NCBI RefSeq assembly: GCF_026127265.1
Contig: NZ_WWFG01000001.1
Span: 1,899,501 to 1,963,500 of the forward strand
Source of the DNA: Nostoc sp. KVJ3
Lineage (GTDB): Bacteria > Cyanobacteriota > Cyanobacteriia > Cyanobacteriales > Nostocaceae
DNA length: 64,000 bases
Direction of reading: 5' to 3'
The first letter of the stretch is position 1, and every line of letters begins with the position of its first letter. Below the pieces are notes generated by a model, which was not told the DNA's origin, did no database searches, and saw nothing but the letters and a program-made list of their open reading frames with translations. The translations under genes were made by a program, and so were the position numbers. This document shows positions 17,240-26,737 of the stretch, piece after piece.

Positions 17240-19822
17240 TTACTCTGCCCAAGCAATCAACCTTGGTTCATAAGCATTAGCCAGATTTTGATTTTTCGGC
17301 AATACACGCAAAGATAAACCTTGTAAACCAGAAGCGGTATAGGTGATATTACCCGTGTAAATGCTCAATTGCTGTGAATCCTCACCTTGGTAATCCATCA
17401 CCACTGTGACAGCGTTGACAATCTCGCCATTGGCATCAATCGCACCTTGATATAACTCTACCTGCACATCATCATTGCTCAAAGTTGCTAAGTCAACCTT
17501 GGCAATGACTGCAACGGTTTGGTTCACTTCAATGTCTGAAGCTGCTGATACGTCAACATCTTTGATTCTGATATTGAACCAGTGTCCGCTCAGTTTTTCT
17601 TTCCAAGCAGCTAGTTCTTTCGCTGGGGCATAGTGATTAACAGTCAGGGTATGATAGCGATCACTCGCGGGGAAATAAGCCCTTTGTGCATATTCTCCTA
17701 CCATCCGCGCTGTATTAAAGAAGGGACAATTCAACCGAATTGCATCCTTCATTTTGGCAACCCACGGACGGGGTAAGCCATCACTATCCCGATGCTCATA
17801 AAATAGCGGTACAACTTCCTTCTCTAACAACTCGTAGAGAGCATTTGCTTCTACTTCATCTTGGTAGTTAGGATCGTCATAATTTTCTCCATGTCCAATT
17901 GCCCAGCCCGTGCGGACATAATCAGCTTCATCCCACCAGCCATCTAGTACACTTAAATTTGGCAATCCATTCATTGCCGCTTTCATGCCACTAGTACCAG
18001 AAGCTTCTCGTGGACGACGTGGTGTATTTAACCAGATATCGCAACCCGCAACCATCAACCGGGCTATGTGAATGTCGTAATTGGGAACAAACACTACCTG
18101 TTTTTCTAAATGTTGTTCGCGGATAAAGTGATTGATATCGCGAATGAGTTCTTTACCGGGAATATCCTTTGGATGTGCTTTACCAGCAATTACGAATTGC
18201 ACTTTCCGGTCTTTGTTAGCCAGCAAAAGCCGCTTAATGCGTTCTAAATCACGCATCCAGAGGGTAGCACGTTTGTAGGTGGCGAAGCGACGGGCAAAGC
18301 CAATGGTGAAGGCGTAGGGATCTAAAACTTCTTGGGCTTGGATAATTTCGGAAGCAGAAGCGCCGCGATCGCGCAGGTGCTTAACTAAATGCTCTCGCAC
18401 ATACAAAACCATATCTAAGCGGCAGCGTTCGTGATTGCGCCACAATTCTTCATCGGGTATGGCTTCCATCCGATCCCACAATGGGCTATCTGGTGGTGCT
18501 GATGACCAATTTGGGCCGAGATAGCGATCGTATAACTCTTGAGTTGATTTGGCTACACAACTCCGAGCATGAACACCGTTAGTAATTGCTGCGATCGGGA
18601 CTTCCTCAACTGGCACTTTCTGCCACAACCCTTGGAACATTTGCCGCGACACCACACCATGCAGTTGGGCGACACCGTTAGAAAATGTTGCCATCTTCAA
18701 CGCCAGCACCGCCATACTAAAAGGCCCAGATAAATCGCCTGTATTCTCGCGCCCCAATCCTAAAAATTGCTCTTTGGGCAACCCAAATATCTCTGCATAG
18801 TACCCCAGGTAGTAGAGCATTTTGTCGGGAGCAAACAAGTCAATTCCCGCCGGTACTGGTGTATGGGTAGTAAAGATGTTACTGGAAGCCACTACCTGTT
18901 TTGCTTGGATATAACTTAATCCTTCTTCCTGAATCAGCAAGCGGATGCGTTCTAAAGCAGAGAAGGCGGCATGTCCTTCATTCATGTGGTAAGCGGTAAC
19001 TTTCAGCCCCAAAGCTTTGAGCATTTGCACACCACCGATCCCCAGCATGATTTCCTGGTGGATACGCATATCGATGTCGCCACCATACAGTTGATCTGTG
19101 ATGTCGTGGTCGTAAGTGTTGTTGGGTTCAATATTGGTGTCTAGCAGATACAGAGGAACCGTTCCCACCTGTACGCGCCAAACTCTGGCATACACCTTGC
19201 GTCCGGGATAATCTACCGCAATCCGCAGTTCTGAACCATCGGCATTACGCTCTAGATGCAAGGGCATATTATAGAAATCGTTGAGCAAGTAGCGTTCTTG
19301 CTGCCAGCCATCAGCGTTGAGATACTGGGCAAAGTAGCCTTGCTGATACAGCAAACCTACACCCACAAGTGGTAGCCCCAAGTCACTAGCAGATTTGAGG
19401 TGATCCCCCGCCAAAACGCCCAAGCCCCCAGAATAGACGGGTAAACAATCGACAAGTCCAAATTCTGCCGAAAAATAGGCGTAGCATTCTTTTGGTTTGT
19501 CTTCCCGTTGTTTTTGATACCAAGTGCGTTCTTGCAAATAATCGTCTAACTGACGGTCAGCTCGATCCATTTGCGCGAGAAAGCCTTCATCTTCGACAAC
19601 TTCCAAAAGCCGCGATTGGGAGATAGTACCGAGCATTAACACTGGGTTGTGATGGCTAGACTCCCACAGATCGGAGTCCAAACGACGAAATAAGTCTTTG
19701 CTGTCAACGTTCCAATCCCAGTGCAAATTATATGCTAGCCGCCGCAGTGGTTCGAGTCGCGACGGTAGGGAAGGGGATACATTAAATGTGCGAATTGGCT
19801 GCATAGGTTGGCAAAACTCCAA
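17240..19822 (-). CDS. glgP: Alpha-glucan (glycogen) phosphorylase
   Basis: The 860-residue enzyme releases glucose-1-phosphate from glycogen in the cytoplasm. It belongs to the DUF3417-containing bacterial/archaeal phosphorylase group: an N-terminal LEPLRRLAYNLHWDWN segment, AYFSAEFGLVDCLPVYSGGLGVLAGDHLKSASDLG at about 112-146, YHMNEGHAAFSALE, TNGVH and the pyridoxal-phosphate lysine in EASGTSGMKAAMNG. Length is typical. It is transcribed alone, with a 550-base upstream gap that must contain its promoter. Confidence 0.95.
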   Translation of the reverse strand: MEFCQPMQPIRTFNVSPSLPSRLEPLRRLAYNLHWDWNVDSKDLFRRLDSDLWESSHHNPVLMLGTISQSRLLEVVEDEGFLAQMDRADRQLDDYLQERTWYQKQREDKPKECYAYFSAEFGLVDCLPVYSGGLGVLAGDHLKSASDLGLPLVGVGLLYQQGYFAQYLNADGWQQERYLLNDFYNMPLHLERNADGSELRIAVDYPGRKVYARVWRVQVGTVPLYLLDTNIEPNNTYDHDITDQLYGGDIDMRIHQEIMLGIGGVQMLKALGLKVTAYHMNEGHAAFSALERIRLLIQEEGLSYIQAKQVVASSNIFTTHTPVPAGIDLFAPDKMLYYLGYYAEIFGLPKEQFLGLGRENTGDLSGPFSMAVLALKMATFSNGVAQLHGVVSRQMFQGLWQKVPVEEVPIAAITNGVHARSCVAKSTQELYDRYLGPNWSSAPPDSPLWDRMEAIPDEELWRNHERCRLDMVLYVREHLVKHLRDRGASASEIIQAQEVLDPYAFTIGFARRFATYKRATLWMRDLERIKRLLLANKDRKVQFVIAGKAHPKDIPGKELIRDINHFIREQHLEKQVVFVPNYDIHIARLMVAGCDIWLNTPRRPREASGTSGMKAAMNGLPNLSVLDGWWDEADYVRTGWAIGHGENYDDPNYQDEVEANALYELLEKEVVPLFYEHRDSDGLPRPWVAKMKDAIRLNCPFFNTARMVGEYAQRAYFPASDRYHTLTVNHYAPAKELAAWKEKLSGHWFNIRIKDVDVSAASDIEVNQTVAVIAKVDLATLSNDDVQVELYQGAIDANGEIVNAVTVVMDYQGEDSQQLSIYTGNITYTASGLQGLSLRVLPKNQNLANAYEPRLIAWAE

Positions 19823-20374
19823 GTTTAGTTATGGTTATTGTTTACTGTCTTTACCAATGTTGCCAATTCTTTATACTGTAGTTTGTGAAGAAGCGGTGAC
19901 TTTGTTAAGCATTGAAAATTCTTTTTAACATCGTTGCTAAAGTTTACACCAAGGTGTTTCTAATTCTATGCGTTACTTTCAGCCATGTATTTGGTATATC
20001 TAAGATTTAATCATTGAGTGGCGTATATCACTTAAAAAAATTTAGTTTTGAATAAATAATTTATATTTATTTTAGTATTGCTTGCGGGGATCGGTTATAT
20101 GGTCTTGACTGACCGTGAAAATTTCTCATAGCTATTGCCATAAAAGTTAAATTTTTAATTATCTTTTAATAAAATTGCGCTGGTAAAGAAGTAGTTATGA
20201 TTCTTAGGTTAAGGTAAGTTCAAGGATATGGGATACCAAATAACCCATGTAGACATCACTGAAATTGGAACGTGTAAAAATAATACCAAGCAGTTAACTA
20301 GGAAAAGCAATCGCTAACTGCTTGGTATAAATTTTTGATACTAAATCAGGAAAATAACTTCTTAGCGTGTTATT
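19823..20374. other. AT-rich gap between glgP and the small hypothetical gene
   Basis: About 550 bases contain no credible frame over 60 codons. The right end has a 14-bp-stem hairpin (20283-20328). The part next to 19822 should hold the glgP promoter, but I cannot place a reliable -10/-35 pair. Confidence 0.5.
20283..20328 (-). terminator. Hairpin downstream of the small hypothetical gene
   Basis: ATACCAAGCAGTTA and its perfect inverse TAACTGCTTGGTAT (14-bp stem, 18-base loop) lie 47 bases after the stop of the minus-strand gene at 20375. A CAATCGC partial HIP1 lies in the loop. Confidence 0.5.
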
Positions 20375-20698
20375 TTACGCGCCCAGTGAAGGCTGATCTT
20401 TGGTATTTTTTGTCATTGATAAAGCTACAGCTGCTGCATAAGCAATCTCCGCTGCCATTTGATAAGCAAGTTTGATATTCGATGAAGCGTCCTTGGCTTT
20501 AGGAGAGAGGGAAGCTTTTTTTCGACGTGACTCTTGTTTGATATCACCTGCGGTAATGGCTCGCTGTAAAATAATCCAGGCATCTAGGTCTTCTGAGTCA
20601 TAATTACTTTGAAGTTGCGATCGCAGTTTATCTTCGGCTACAACACTCAGATAGCCGATAGTTAAAGCTTCTTGGACAATTTCTTTAATTAAAGCCAT
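20375..20698 (-). CDS. Conserved-looking small cyanobacterial protein of unknown function
   Basis: The product starting MALIKEIVQEALTIGYLSVV is 107 residues (an upstream ATG at 20710 would add MVQI). It is predicted helical: an amphipathic N-terminal part with EDKLRSQLQSNYDSEDLDAWIILQRAITAG, a basic linker (ESRRKKASLSPKAK) and an Ala-rich helix (LAYQMAAEIAYAAAVALSM) that is too polar to be a sure membrane segment. I recall no named family. It is monocistronic with a hairpin after it. Confidence 0.6.
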   Translation of the reverse strand: MALIKEIVQEALTIGYLSVVAEDKLRSQLQSNYDSEDLDAWIILQRAITAGDIKQESRRKKASLSPKAKDASSNIKLAYQMAAEIAYAAAVALSMTKNTKDQPSLGA

Positions 20699-20710
20699 AA
20701 TTTGAACCAA

Positions 20711-22091
20711 GTGTGTGAGTTAAAACCGATACCTCAATGTGGGGAATTTGATGTTATTTTGTGAACTTCTCCTAGAAACTAAGCTACGTTTTAGTTTTCC
20801 TTGAATTAAATTAAATTTATAATGAGTAGTGCCAAGCACGCATCACCCGCTTGGATCACCCGAATGGGTGATTTACAAATTTTTAGATACAAGTAATAAG
20901 GAAGAGGGAGATTTTCAGCCTTTTAGCTTTTTAACTAAGATGGTGTCACAAGTATAGTAGATATCATTCTGAATTTAACACCTAATTATAAAATTACTTG
21001 GACAATCAAGGGTAGAAATATAGATAAAAATGGCAATTAACCACTTAGATTTTTTTAACCTCTCCCTTCTAAATAGATTTTATCTAAGTGTATAAAATTA
21101 TTTAAGATTAGCGTAGGCTTTGTCCAACCTAGGCATCGCTCCAGTAAAAAAGTTAACTTATTTCCACCGTTCTCATTAATAATCAACCTAGAAATCAAAT
21201 TATTTGAAGTGTTCCACTAAAAATAAAATGTGTTATCGTTAAAAACAATTGTTATTAAAAACGATTCATGTAATTACAAACGTGAATTGGTTAGTTTGTA
21301 AATCATCCGTGTGCAACATGATTGGAGCAGCATACTCTAGAAATTCGTTGCAAGAAAACCGTCATAGCAGTCGGGGAAGCGCTTACTTGTTCGCACCGAT
21401 GGTTAACTTCAATGTGATGGCTGATGTGGGAGATAATCCACCCTAATTGGGTTTTTTGGGAAAAAATACCTACAAAAACCCAACAACAATTACATTGTGA
21501 TGCTAGGCAAAATTTTATCTCTATTTTTAAATATAGTCTAGTTAAATGTATTTTTTGTTGCATAATAGCTTGTGGAACTGAGTTGTTTTAAAAGACTAAA
21601 ACCGCCTGAGAGAAAGTAGCTTCAGGGGAAACAACTCTATTCTAGATGCTTAACAAGCTTTTCAAAGTTTGCCGATTAACTAAAACAGTAGCCTATCTAA
21701 CCTAGCAAATTTACCCATCAGACAATTAAATTGTCTAATATTTGACTCTGGAATAAACTGATATTGTTTTGTTAATTGAATCTGGTGAAAAAGAAGCAAA
21801 ATTTTTATGTGCCTTAACTGGTACAAAAGCTTCTATAAACCCAGATAAATTGTGCATATCAATTGAGTAATTCTACATACCAAGTTAAATAATTACTCAC
21901 ATAGTTAAAACCAGAGTCGGGTTTTCCAATATTTGGAAAATCATCTAATAGTATGGGTAATTTTCGGTGATTCTGTCACTAGATTCGCGTACTAATCAAT
22001 AGAGAAACTTTAGTACTGACAGAAGATTAGGATACTAGCCAAAACAACTTTCAATGCTGTCAACAACAATTAATTGAAGAGATATGTAGCC
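20711..22091. other. 1.4-kb AT-rich gap, no gene supported
   Basis: The stretch holds a GGATCACCCGAATGGGTGAT palindrome (about 20853), a GCGTAGGCTTTGTCCAACCTAGGCATCGCT repeat-like piece (about 21111) and two opposed frames at 21249-21446 and 21303-21563 that overlap each other and look like chance. The final 200 bases should contain the promoter of the acetyltransferase gene. Confidence 0.5.
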
Positions 22092-22793
22092 ATGCATAAC
22101 GAGCAAGAGTTTTCAAAATTGCAGCGCGTGCAAGAAGTTTTAGTAACTACTGTGTTGGGAGATATTCCAACACTTATTCTGGGGCCAAAGTTGCGTAATT
22201 TGGGATATCGTAGTATTTTTGCTCAGATAGGTAGCCCAGTTTATATTCAAAATGGTGTTGAATTTAACGGTACTTCTTGCATTGAGATTGGCAGTGGAGT
22301 ATATATTTTCAAAGGTGTACGGATGGATGCTAGAGGACACAAAAATAATAGAATTCATCTAGGAAATAGAGTCGCTATTGAGCGTAACGTTGATATTGGG
22401 TCTTTGGAAGATACGTGTATACATATTGATGAAGATACCTTTATTGCTCCCAACGTATGTATTGAAGGGCCAGGAGACATTAAAATTGGTAAACACTGTA
22501 TGATTGCTGCCCATTCAGGGATATATGCCAACAATCATAATTTTGCCGATCCGATGGAGCGAATTAAATACCAAGGTGTGAGTCGCAAGGGAATTGTGAT
22601 TGAGGATGATTGCTGGTTAGGGCATGGAGTAACAGTATTAGATGGCGTTACCATCGGCAAAGGCAGTGTTATTGGTGCGGGAGCAGTTGTCAATAAAGAT
22701 ATTCCTCCTTTCTCGGTTGCTGTAGGTATACCTGCACGAGTAATCAAAAACCGAACTGGCAAAGATCGAGTAAAAGTTCAAACAGAGAAATAG
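22092..22793 (+). CDS. Left-handed beta-helix (hexapeptide) acyltransferase, WcaF/LacA-like
   Basis: The 233-residue product carries hexapeptide repeats over about residues 60-215: CIEIGSGVYIFKGVRMDARG, GNRVAIERNVDIGSLEDTCIHIDEDTFIAPNVCIEG, then the catalytic-type IAAHSGIYANNHNF with a His, and GIVIEDDCWLGHGVTVLDGVTIGKGSVIGAGAVVNKDIPPFSVAVGIPARVIKNR. It probably O-acetylates a sugar of an exported polysaccharide using acetyl-CoA. The frame opens with TTG at 22074, but ATG 22092 (MHNEQEF) is preferred. Confidence 0.85.
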   Translation: MHNEQEFSKLQRVQEVLVTTVLGDIPTLILGPKLRNLGYRSIFAQIGSPVYIQNGVEFNGTSCIEIGSGVYIFKGVRMDARGHKNNRIHLGNRVAIERNVDIGSLEDTCIHIDEDTFIAPNVCIEGPGDIKIGKHCMIAAHSGIYANNHNFADPMERIKYQGVSRKGIVIEDDCWLGHGVTVLDGVTIGKGSVIGAGAVVNKDIPPFSVAVGIPARVIKNRTGKDRVKVQTEK

Positions 22794-22808
22794 GGGTATG
22801 GGGCATAA

Positions 22809-23074
22809 TAGACTCTTGCAAAAGTCTCTAAAACCCCACCCCCAACCCCTCCCCGCAAGCGGGGCTACGGTGTATACACAAGTCGAATTACCCCCTTTAA
22901 AACCAGAAAATCTTGTTCCCTCCCCAATACATACGGGGAGGGTTAGGGTGGGGTAAACCTTGGTTAATCAGCTATTTCAGACTTGTGTGTACACCGTAGG
23001 CTTGCGGGGAGGGGAGACAAAGCGTAGCTTTGGCGGGGTGGGGTTCAAATTTATTGATTTATGCAAGAGGTCTA
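22809..23074. repeat. Outer repeat with TAGACCTCTTGCA-type ends
   Basis: The left end TAGACTCTTGCAAAAGTCTC and the right end TTTATGCAAGAGGTCTA are imperfect inverted copies. They enclose an AACCCCACCCCCAACCCC...GGGGTGGGGTT palindromic layer split by the 135-bp element at 22865-22999. A solo version of the end lies near 12113. Confidence 0.7.
22865..22999. mobile_element. 135-bp MITE-like element, second copy
   Basis: The ends CTACGGTGTATACACAAGTC and GACTTGTGTGTACACCGTAG match the element at 14312-14465. Flanks GCAAGCGGGG (left) and GCTTGCGGGG (right) agree at 8 of 10 bases, so a target duplication is possible but not clean. It sits in the centre of a GC-rich palindrome, as the first copy does. 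Confidence 0.75.
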
Positions 23075-23359
23075 GTAATGATTTCCGGTAGGCTTTGAAC
23101 TGTTGCCTTTTTGAAGAAACTTTTGCAGTCAGTTAACGTCACACACTGGAGTAAGCGGTCTTTGAGTTATTTTTTGAGGGCATCTTGCACAATTCTCAAT
23201 AACTTTAGGGTAGGTACTGCTAGTCCTTAATCTCCAAGTGCCCAGTTCCAAGTCCCTAGAGTCCTCTAAAAAAGGGGCGAGATTTGGGTAATATAAAGTA
23301 GCTATCTTTTCTGCATGGCAGATCCTGAAAGAAAAGCTTTCTTTGTCTTCTTACCCCTT

Positions 23360-23363
23360 GGAG
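23360..23363 (+). promoter_or_regulatory. Ribosome binding site of psbI
   Basis: GGAG in TTGGAGA lies 8 bases before the ATG at 23372, supporting translation of the 38-codon frame. Confidence 0.7.
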
Positions 23364-23371
23364 ATATTTCT

Positions 23372-23488
23372 ATGCTGACTTTAAAAATCGCTGTTTATAT
23401 TGTTGTTGCTTTCTTCGTAACTATCTTCATCTTCGGATTTTTGTCGAACGATCCCGCTCGTAACCCCGGCCGTCGGGACTTAGAGTAA
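23372..23488 (+). CDS. psbI: Photosystem II reaction centre protein I
   Basis: The 38-residue frame reads [20 protein letters not shown], then [18 protein letters not shown] and a TAA stop. It is a single membrane helix followed by the conserved [13 protein letters not shown] stromal/cytoplasmic tail, the exact length and sequence pattern of PsbI, a small subunit next to D1 in photosystem II of the thylakoid membrane. A good ribosome binding site precedes it and a perfect 12-bp hairpin follows, so it is a self-contained transcription unit. It is short enough to be missed by length cut-offs. Confidence 0.97.
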
Positions 23489-23541
23489 AAGGGCGATAAA
23501 TCATCCGCGACTTTGGAAGGCGGAAAATACTAAACGCCAGA

Positions 23542-23572
23542 GAAACTTACTAAGCGAAAGTTAGTAAGTTTC
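23542..23572 (+). terminator. Terminator-like hairpin after psbI
   Basis: GAAACTTACTAA / TTAGTAAGTTTC form a perfect 12-bp stem with a 7-base loop, followed by TTCC. It lies 53 bases after the psbI stop. Confidence 0.65.
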
Positions 23573-23683
23573 TTCCTCCAGGTAGCTTGCTGTAGGTAGC
23601 AGAAGGCGACAGTCGGAAGGCAGAATGTATGTTTATCCTTCCGTCCGTCATTTGGCTGTTTGTTAGCCCGATTTTGCTCACTT

Positions 23684-26509
23684 ATGCTTCATCCAGTTCT
23701 GCCACCCGATCCGCCTCCTATTCTCGAATCTTTACAACCTGTAAATCCTGCCTTATCTGCTAGTCATACAAAATTTCTTTCAGTTATAGGGACTGGAATC
23801 CAGGAAAAGACAGACCAATCCAAGCAATCCCAGAATTTAGCTCAGTTGGCAGTTGCGGATAACACCAAGAGGAATCCGCCATTGCCAACTCAGACAAACT
23901 CAACTCACGATCGCTTGGTAGTTATCGAAACTCCCTCTGTATCCCATCCACCAGAAACCTTTCCTCCAGAAATTTCCCCCATCACCGACTCTGGAAGTGC
24001 TTCACTTTTGGGACAACCATTGGTTGTTGGTTATCCCACGCAGGAAGTTAAAACCTCTAATCGCCAAGATCGAGAAGACACAAAGACAAGTTCGAGCAGC
24101 AGCATTCGGCGCTCAGAACTTCTCTTAAGAGCGGCCTTACGCAAACGAGAGACGCAAATAGAAAGTGCTGCGTTACCAAAAAAAGTTGGAGTGGAGGCTT
24201 CCCTAGATGCAAAAGGTGAACCTTCTGAAAAACTCGGTCAGCGATATCTGACGACAAGCCTCTCTGCGTCTACGCTAAATCCCAACTCTAGTAGTGGAGA
24301 AACACAAACTTTTAGTTATGGATTCTCCCCAAATCCCCTTCAAATTGCCCAAAGTGTCACCAACGGCAACAAGTTAGTCGAATCCAAGGCGGAAATTTTA
24401 GCTGAGAAGTTAGCCCAGCAAAAACAGCAAAGTGATATTACTGCGCCACAGTCTTCAGAAACAGACAATATCTCTGGATCTGCCGCCGATCTTGCACCAA
24501 GTTCTCAATCAGTCCAAAATTTTATCAAATTCCAGTCTCGTAACCCGACAAAACAACTCCCAACGCCCATCACTGTAGAATTTAGTTCTCAAACCCAACA
24601 ACAAGCTCAAGTACCAACACCTACACCCCAAGCGCCCATTAGCACACCGCCAGCAAAGCCGAGAATTGTAGAAGTCACTTCCGATCGCCAAGAGTATGAC
24701 GAGCAACGGCGAATTATTACAGCTGTTGGAAATGTAGTTCTGCGATTTGATGGAGCAGTGGTAGATGCCGATCGCTTGCAAGTCAATTTGGACAACTTGA
24801 TCGCTGCGGGTGAAGGCAACGTAACTTTAACACGGGGCGATCAAATACTGCGTGGACAACGCTTTACCTATAATTTTGTTCAAGATAATGGGGAAATGCT
24901 AAATGCTAGAGGAGAAATTTATGTCCCCTCAGCACAAACAGATTTTGCTTTCTCATCCACAGATGTAACTGCTGGTGGAGTTCCAAAACGTCCGCCCAGC
25001 GATCGCATTAGAGCCAATCAGCCCCTTTCGGGTGTGAGTAGCCCCGGACAACTCGATCTGGCATTTGGAGGCCAAGCAGGTGCTACCAACATACCAGCAC
25101 CGAAATCAGGGGGTGCAGTCAATCGGCTCAGATTTGAAGCTGAACACATTGACTTTTATCCGCAAGGGTGGCAAGCAAGGGATGTTCGCATCACCAACGA
25201 TCCTTTTTCGCCTCCAGAATTAGAATTACGTGCAGATACAGTAACTCTAATGCGAGAGACACCCTTGGTAGACCGCATCAGGACACAGCAACAGCGTTTG
25301 GTATTCGATCAAACATTGTCCTTACCAATTCCGGTAAATCAGCAGACAATTGACCGCCGGGAGCGAGACGTTACACCTGCAATAGTTTCCCCCGGCTATG
25401 ATGGAAATGAGCGCGGTGGTTTATATCTTGAACATGGCTTTTCGGTAATCAATGCAGACAAGACAAGCTGGACGATCACTCCCCAGTTGTTAGTACAGAA
25501 AGCTGTGCAAGATGGCACGGGTGATTTAAGCGCACTATTTGCTGTCAAGACAAAGATAAATTCTGTTTTGAGTCCACGAACATTAGTTCAGGGGAGTGGG
25601 GAATTAACCAGTTTTGACTTGAGCAAGTTGGAAGACAATTTGAAGGTAAATTTGGGATTGCGCCAAATATTAGGCGATCGCCTCCCCTATATCTTGAATG
25701 TACAATACAACTACCGCGATCGTCTTTACAACGGTAGTCTTGGCTTTCAAACTGTTCAGAGCAGTTTTGGCGGCATTATTTCCTCTCCTGTAATTCATTT
25801 AGGAAAAACTGGCATCAATCTCACCTATCAGGCAAGCGCTCAGTATATTGATGCCAATACCGATCGCCAAGACTTACTAAAACCGCAACGGGAAAACGAT
25901 CGCATCTCACTAAGTCGTTTACAAGGAAGTGCTTCCCTCAGTAAAGGGCTGTTGCTATGGCAGGGAAAACCATTACCACCAACTGCCACCGAGGGATTAC
26001 GATACACAGCTAAACCTGTAGTTCCTTATTTGCAAACCTTCGCTGGACTTACGGGTACTAGCAGTTATTACAGCAGTGGCGATAGCCAAACTACCCTAAC
26101 TGCTACAATTGGTTTACAAGGGCAGATTGGTCATTTTTCTCGACCTTTTTTAGACTATACCGCCTTTAATATTAGTTACTCGCAAGGCTTAAACAACGGA
26201 TTATCACCCTTTTTGTTCGATCGCTCCGTTGATAACAAAGTACTAAGCGCTGGGATATCACAGCAAGTCTACGGCCCTTTTCGCTTAGGCTTTCAAACAT
26301 CTGTTAACTTGGATACTGGTAAAGAAACTAGCACAGACTACATTTTGGAATATAGCCGTCGCACCTATGGTATTACCTTACGTTACAATCCGGTGTTGCA
26401 ATTAGGCGGCTTCAGCATCCGAATTAGTGATTTTAACTGGGGTGGTGGTACCGATCCATTTTCTGAAGTTAAGCCAGTAGTAAATGGTGTGCAACAGGAT
26501 AATTATTGA
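23684..26509 (+). CDS. DUF3769 protein, cyanobacterial LptD/OstA-like outer-membrane protein
   Basis: The product starts MLHPVLPPDPPPILES and is 941 residues (a TTG at 23660 opens the frame earlier). The first 330 residues are low-complexity Ser/Gln/Pro/Thr. A LptA/OstA-like beta-jellyroll follows: RIVEVTSDRQEYDEQRRIITAVGNVVLRFDGAVVDADRLQVNLD...GEGNVTLTRGDQILRGQRFTYNF. The C-terminal half is a beta-barrel with alternating aromatic strands, for example DYILEYSRRTYGITLRYNPVLQLGGFSIRISDFNW. In cyanobacteria this family is the likely LptD equivalent that inserts lipopolysaccharide in the outer leaflet; that role is inferred from the domain order. No clear signal peptide is visible at either start, which is odd for an outer-membrane protein. 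Confidence 0.82.
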   Translation: MLHPVLPPDPPPILESLQPVNPALSASHTKFLSVIGTGIQEKTDQSKQSQNLAQLAVADNTKRNPPLPTQTNSTHDRLVVIETPSVSHPPETFPPEISPITDSGSASLLGQPLVVGYPTQEVKTSNRQDREDTKTSSSSSIRRSELLLRAALRKRETQIESAALPKKVGVEASLDAKGEPSEKLGQRYLTTSLSASTLNPNSSSGETQTFSYGFSPNPLQIAQSVTNGNKLVESKAEILAEKLAQQKQQSDITAPQSSETDNISGSAADLAPSSQSVQNFIKFQSRNPTKQLPTPITVEFSSQTQQQAQVPTPTPQAPISTPPAKPRIVEVTSDRQEYDEQRRIITAVGNVVLRFDGAVVDADRLQVNLDNLIAAGEGNVTLTRGDQILRGQRFTYNFVQDNGEMLNARGEIYVPSAQTDFAFSSTDVTAGGVPKRPPSDRIRANQPLSGVSSPGQLDLAFGGQAGATNIPAPKSGGAVNRLRFEAEHIDFYPQGWQARDVRITNDPFSPPELELRADTVTLMRETPLVDRIRTQQQRLVFDQTLSLPIPVNQQTIDRRERDVTPAIVSPGYDGNERGGLYLEHGFSVINADKTSWTITPQLLVQKAVQDGTGDLSALFAVKTKINSVLSPRTLVQGSGELTSFDLSKLEDNLKVNLGLRQILGDRLPYILNVQYNYRDRLYNGSLGFQTVQSSFGGIISSPVIHLGKTGINLTYQASAQYIDANTDRQDLLKPQRENDRISLSRLQGSASLSKGLLLWQGKPLPPTATEGLRYTAKPVVPYLQTFAGLTGTSSYYSSGDSQTTLTATIGLQGQIGHFSRPFLDYTAFNISYSQGLNNGLSPFLFDRSVDNKVLSAGISQQVYGPFRLGFQTSVNLDTGKETSTDYILEYSRRTYGITLRYNPVLQLGGFSIRISDFNWGGGTDPFSEVKPVVNGVQQDNY

Positions 26510-26522
26510 GAAGGAGGCACGG

Positions 26523-26655
26523 CAATACGGTTCGGTTAAGGTATTTGATGAAAATATATAGATCCCAAATCCGCGATAAATCGCTATCAGGACGAAGGAC
26601 TGATTATTGTAAATACGGCGATTTATCGCGTCTCTTGCCTCAAACGAACAGTATT
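26523..26655. repeat. CAATACGGTTCGGTTAAGG element, copy 1
   Basis: The 133-bp palindromic element starts CAATACGGTTCGGTTAAGG and ends with CGAACAGTATT. The centre has GCGATAAATCGC...GCGATTTATCGCGTCTCTTG. Related copies are at 52795-52930 (inverted, with target duplication) and 61532-61825 (interrupted). It starts 13 bases after the DUF3769 stop. Confidence 0.8.
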
Positions 26656-26737
26656 CGGGTTGAGGGAGGAAACCCAACGCGAAAAGTCCTTGATTTTGTT
26701 AGGTTTCACTTTGTTCAACCCAACCTTTCATCAGAGT

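Larger units (their letters stand above)
22794..23371. other. Gap with nested repeat and psbI upstream region
   Basis: The first half is a nested repeat (22809-23074). From 23075 to 23371 is single-copy sequence that must contain the psbI promoter; TATAAAGTAG near 23293 is a possible -10 area but is not certain. Confidence 0.55.

Noticed and set aside
21249..21563. Two opposed frames of 65 and 86 codons
   Set aside because: They overlap each other, are rich in rare composition and have no motif or ribosome site; likely chance.
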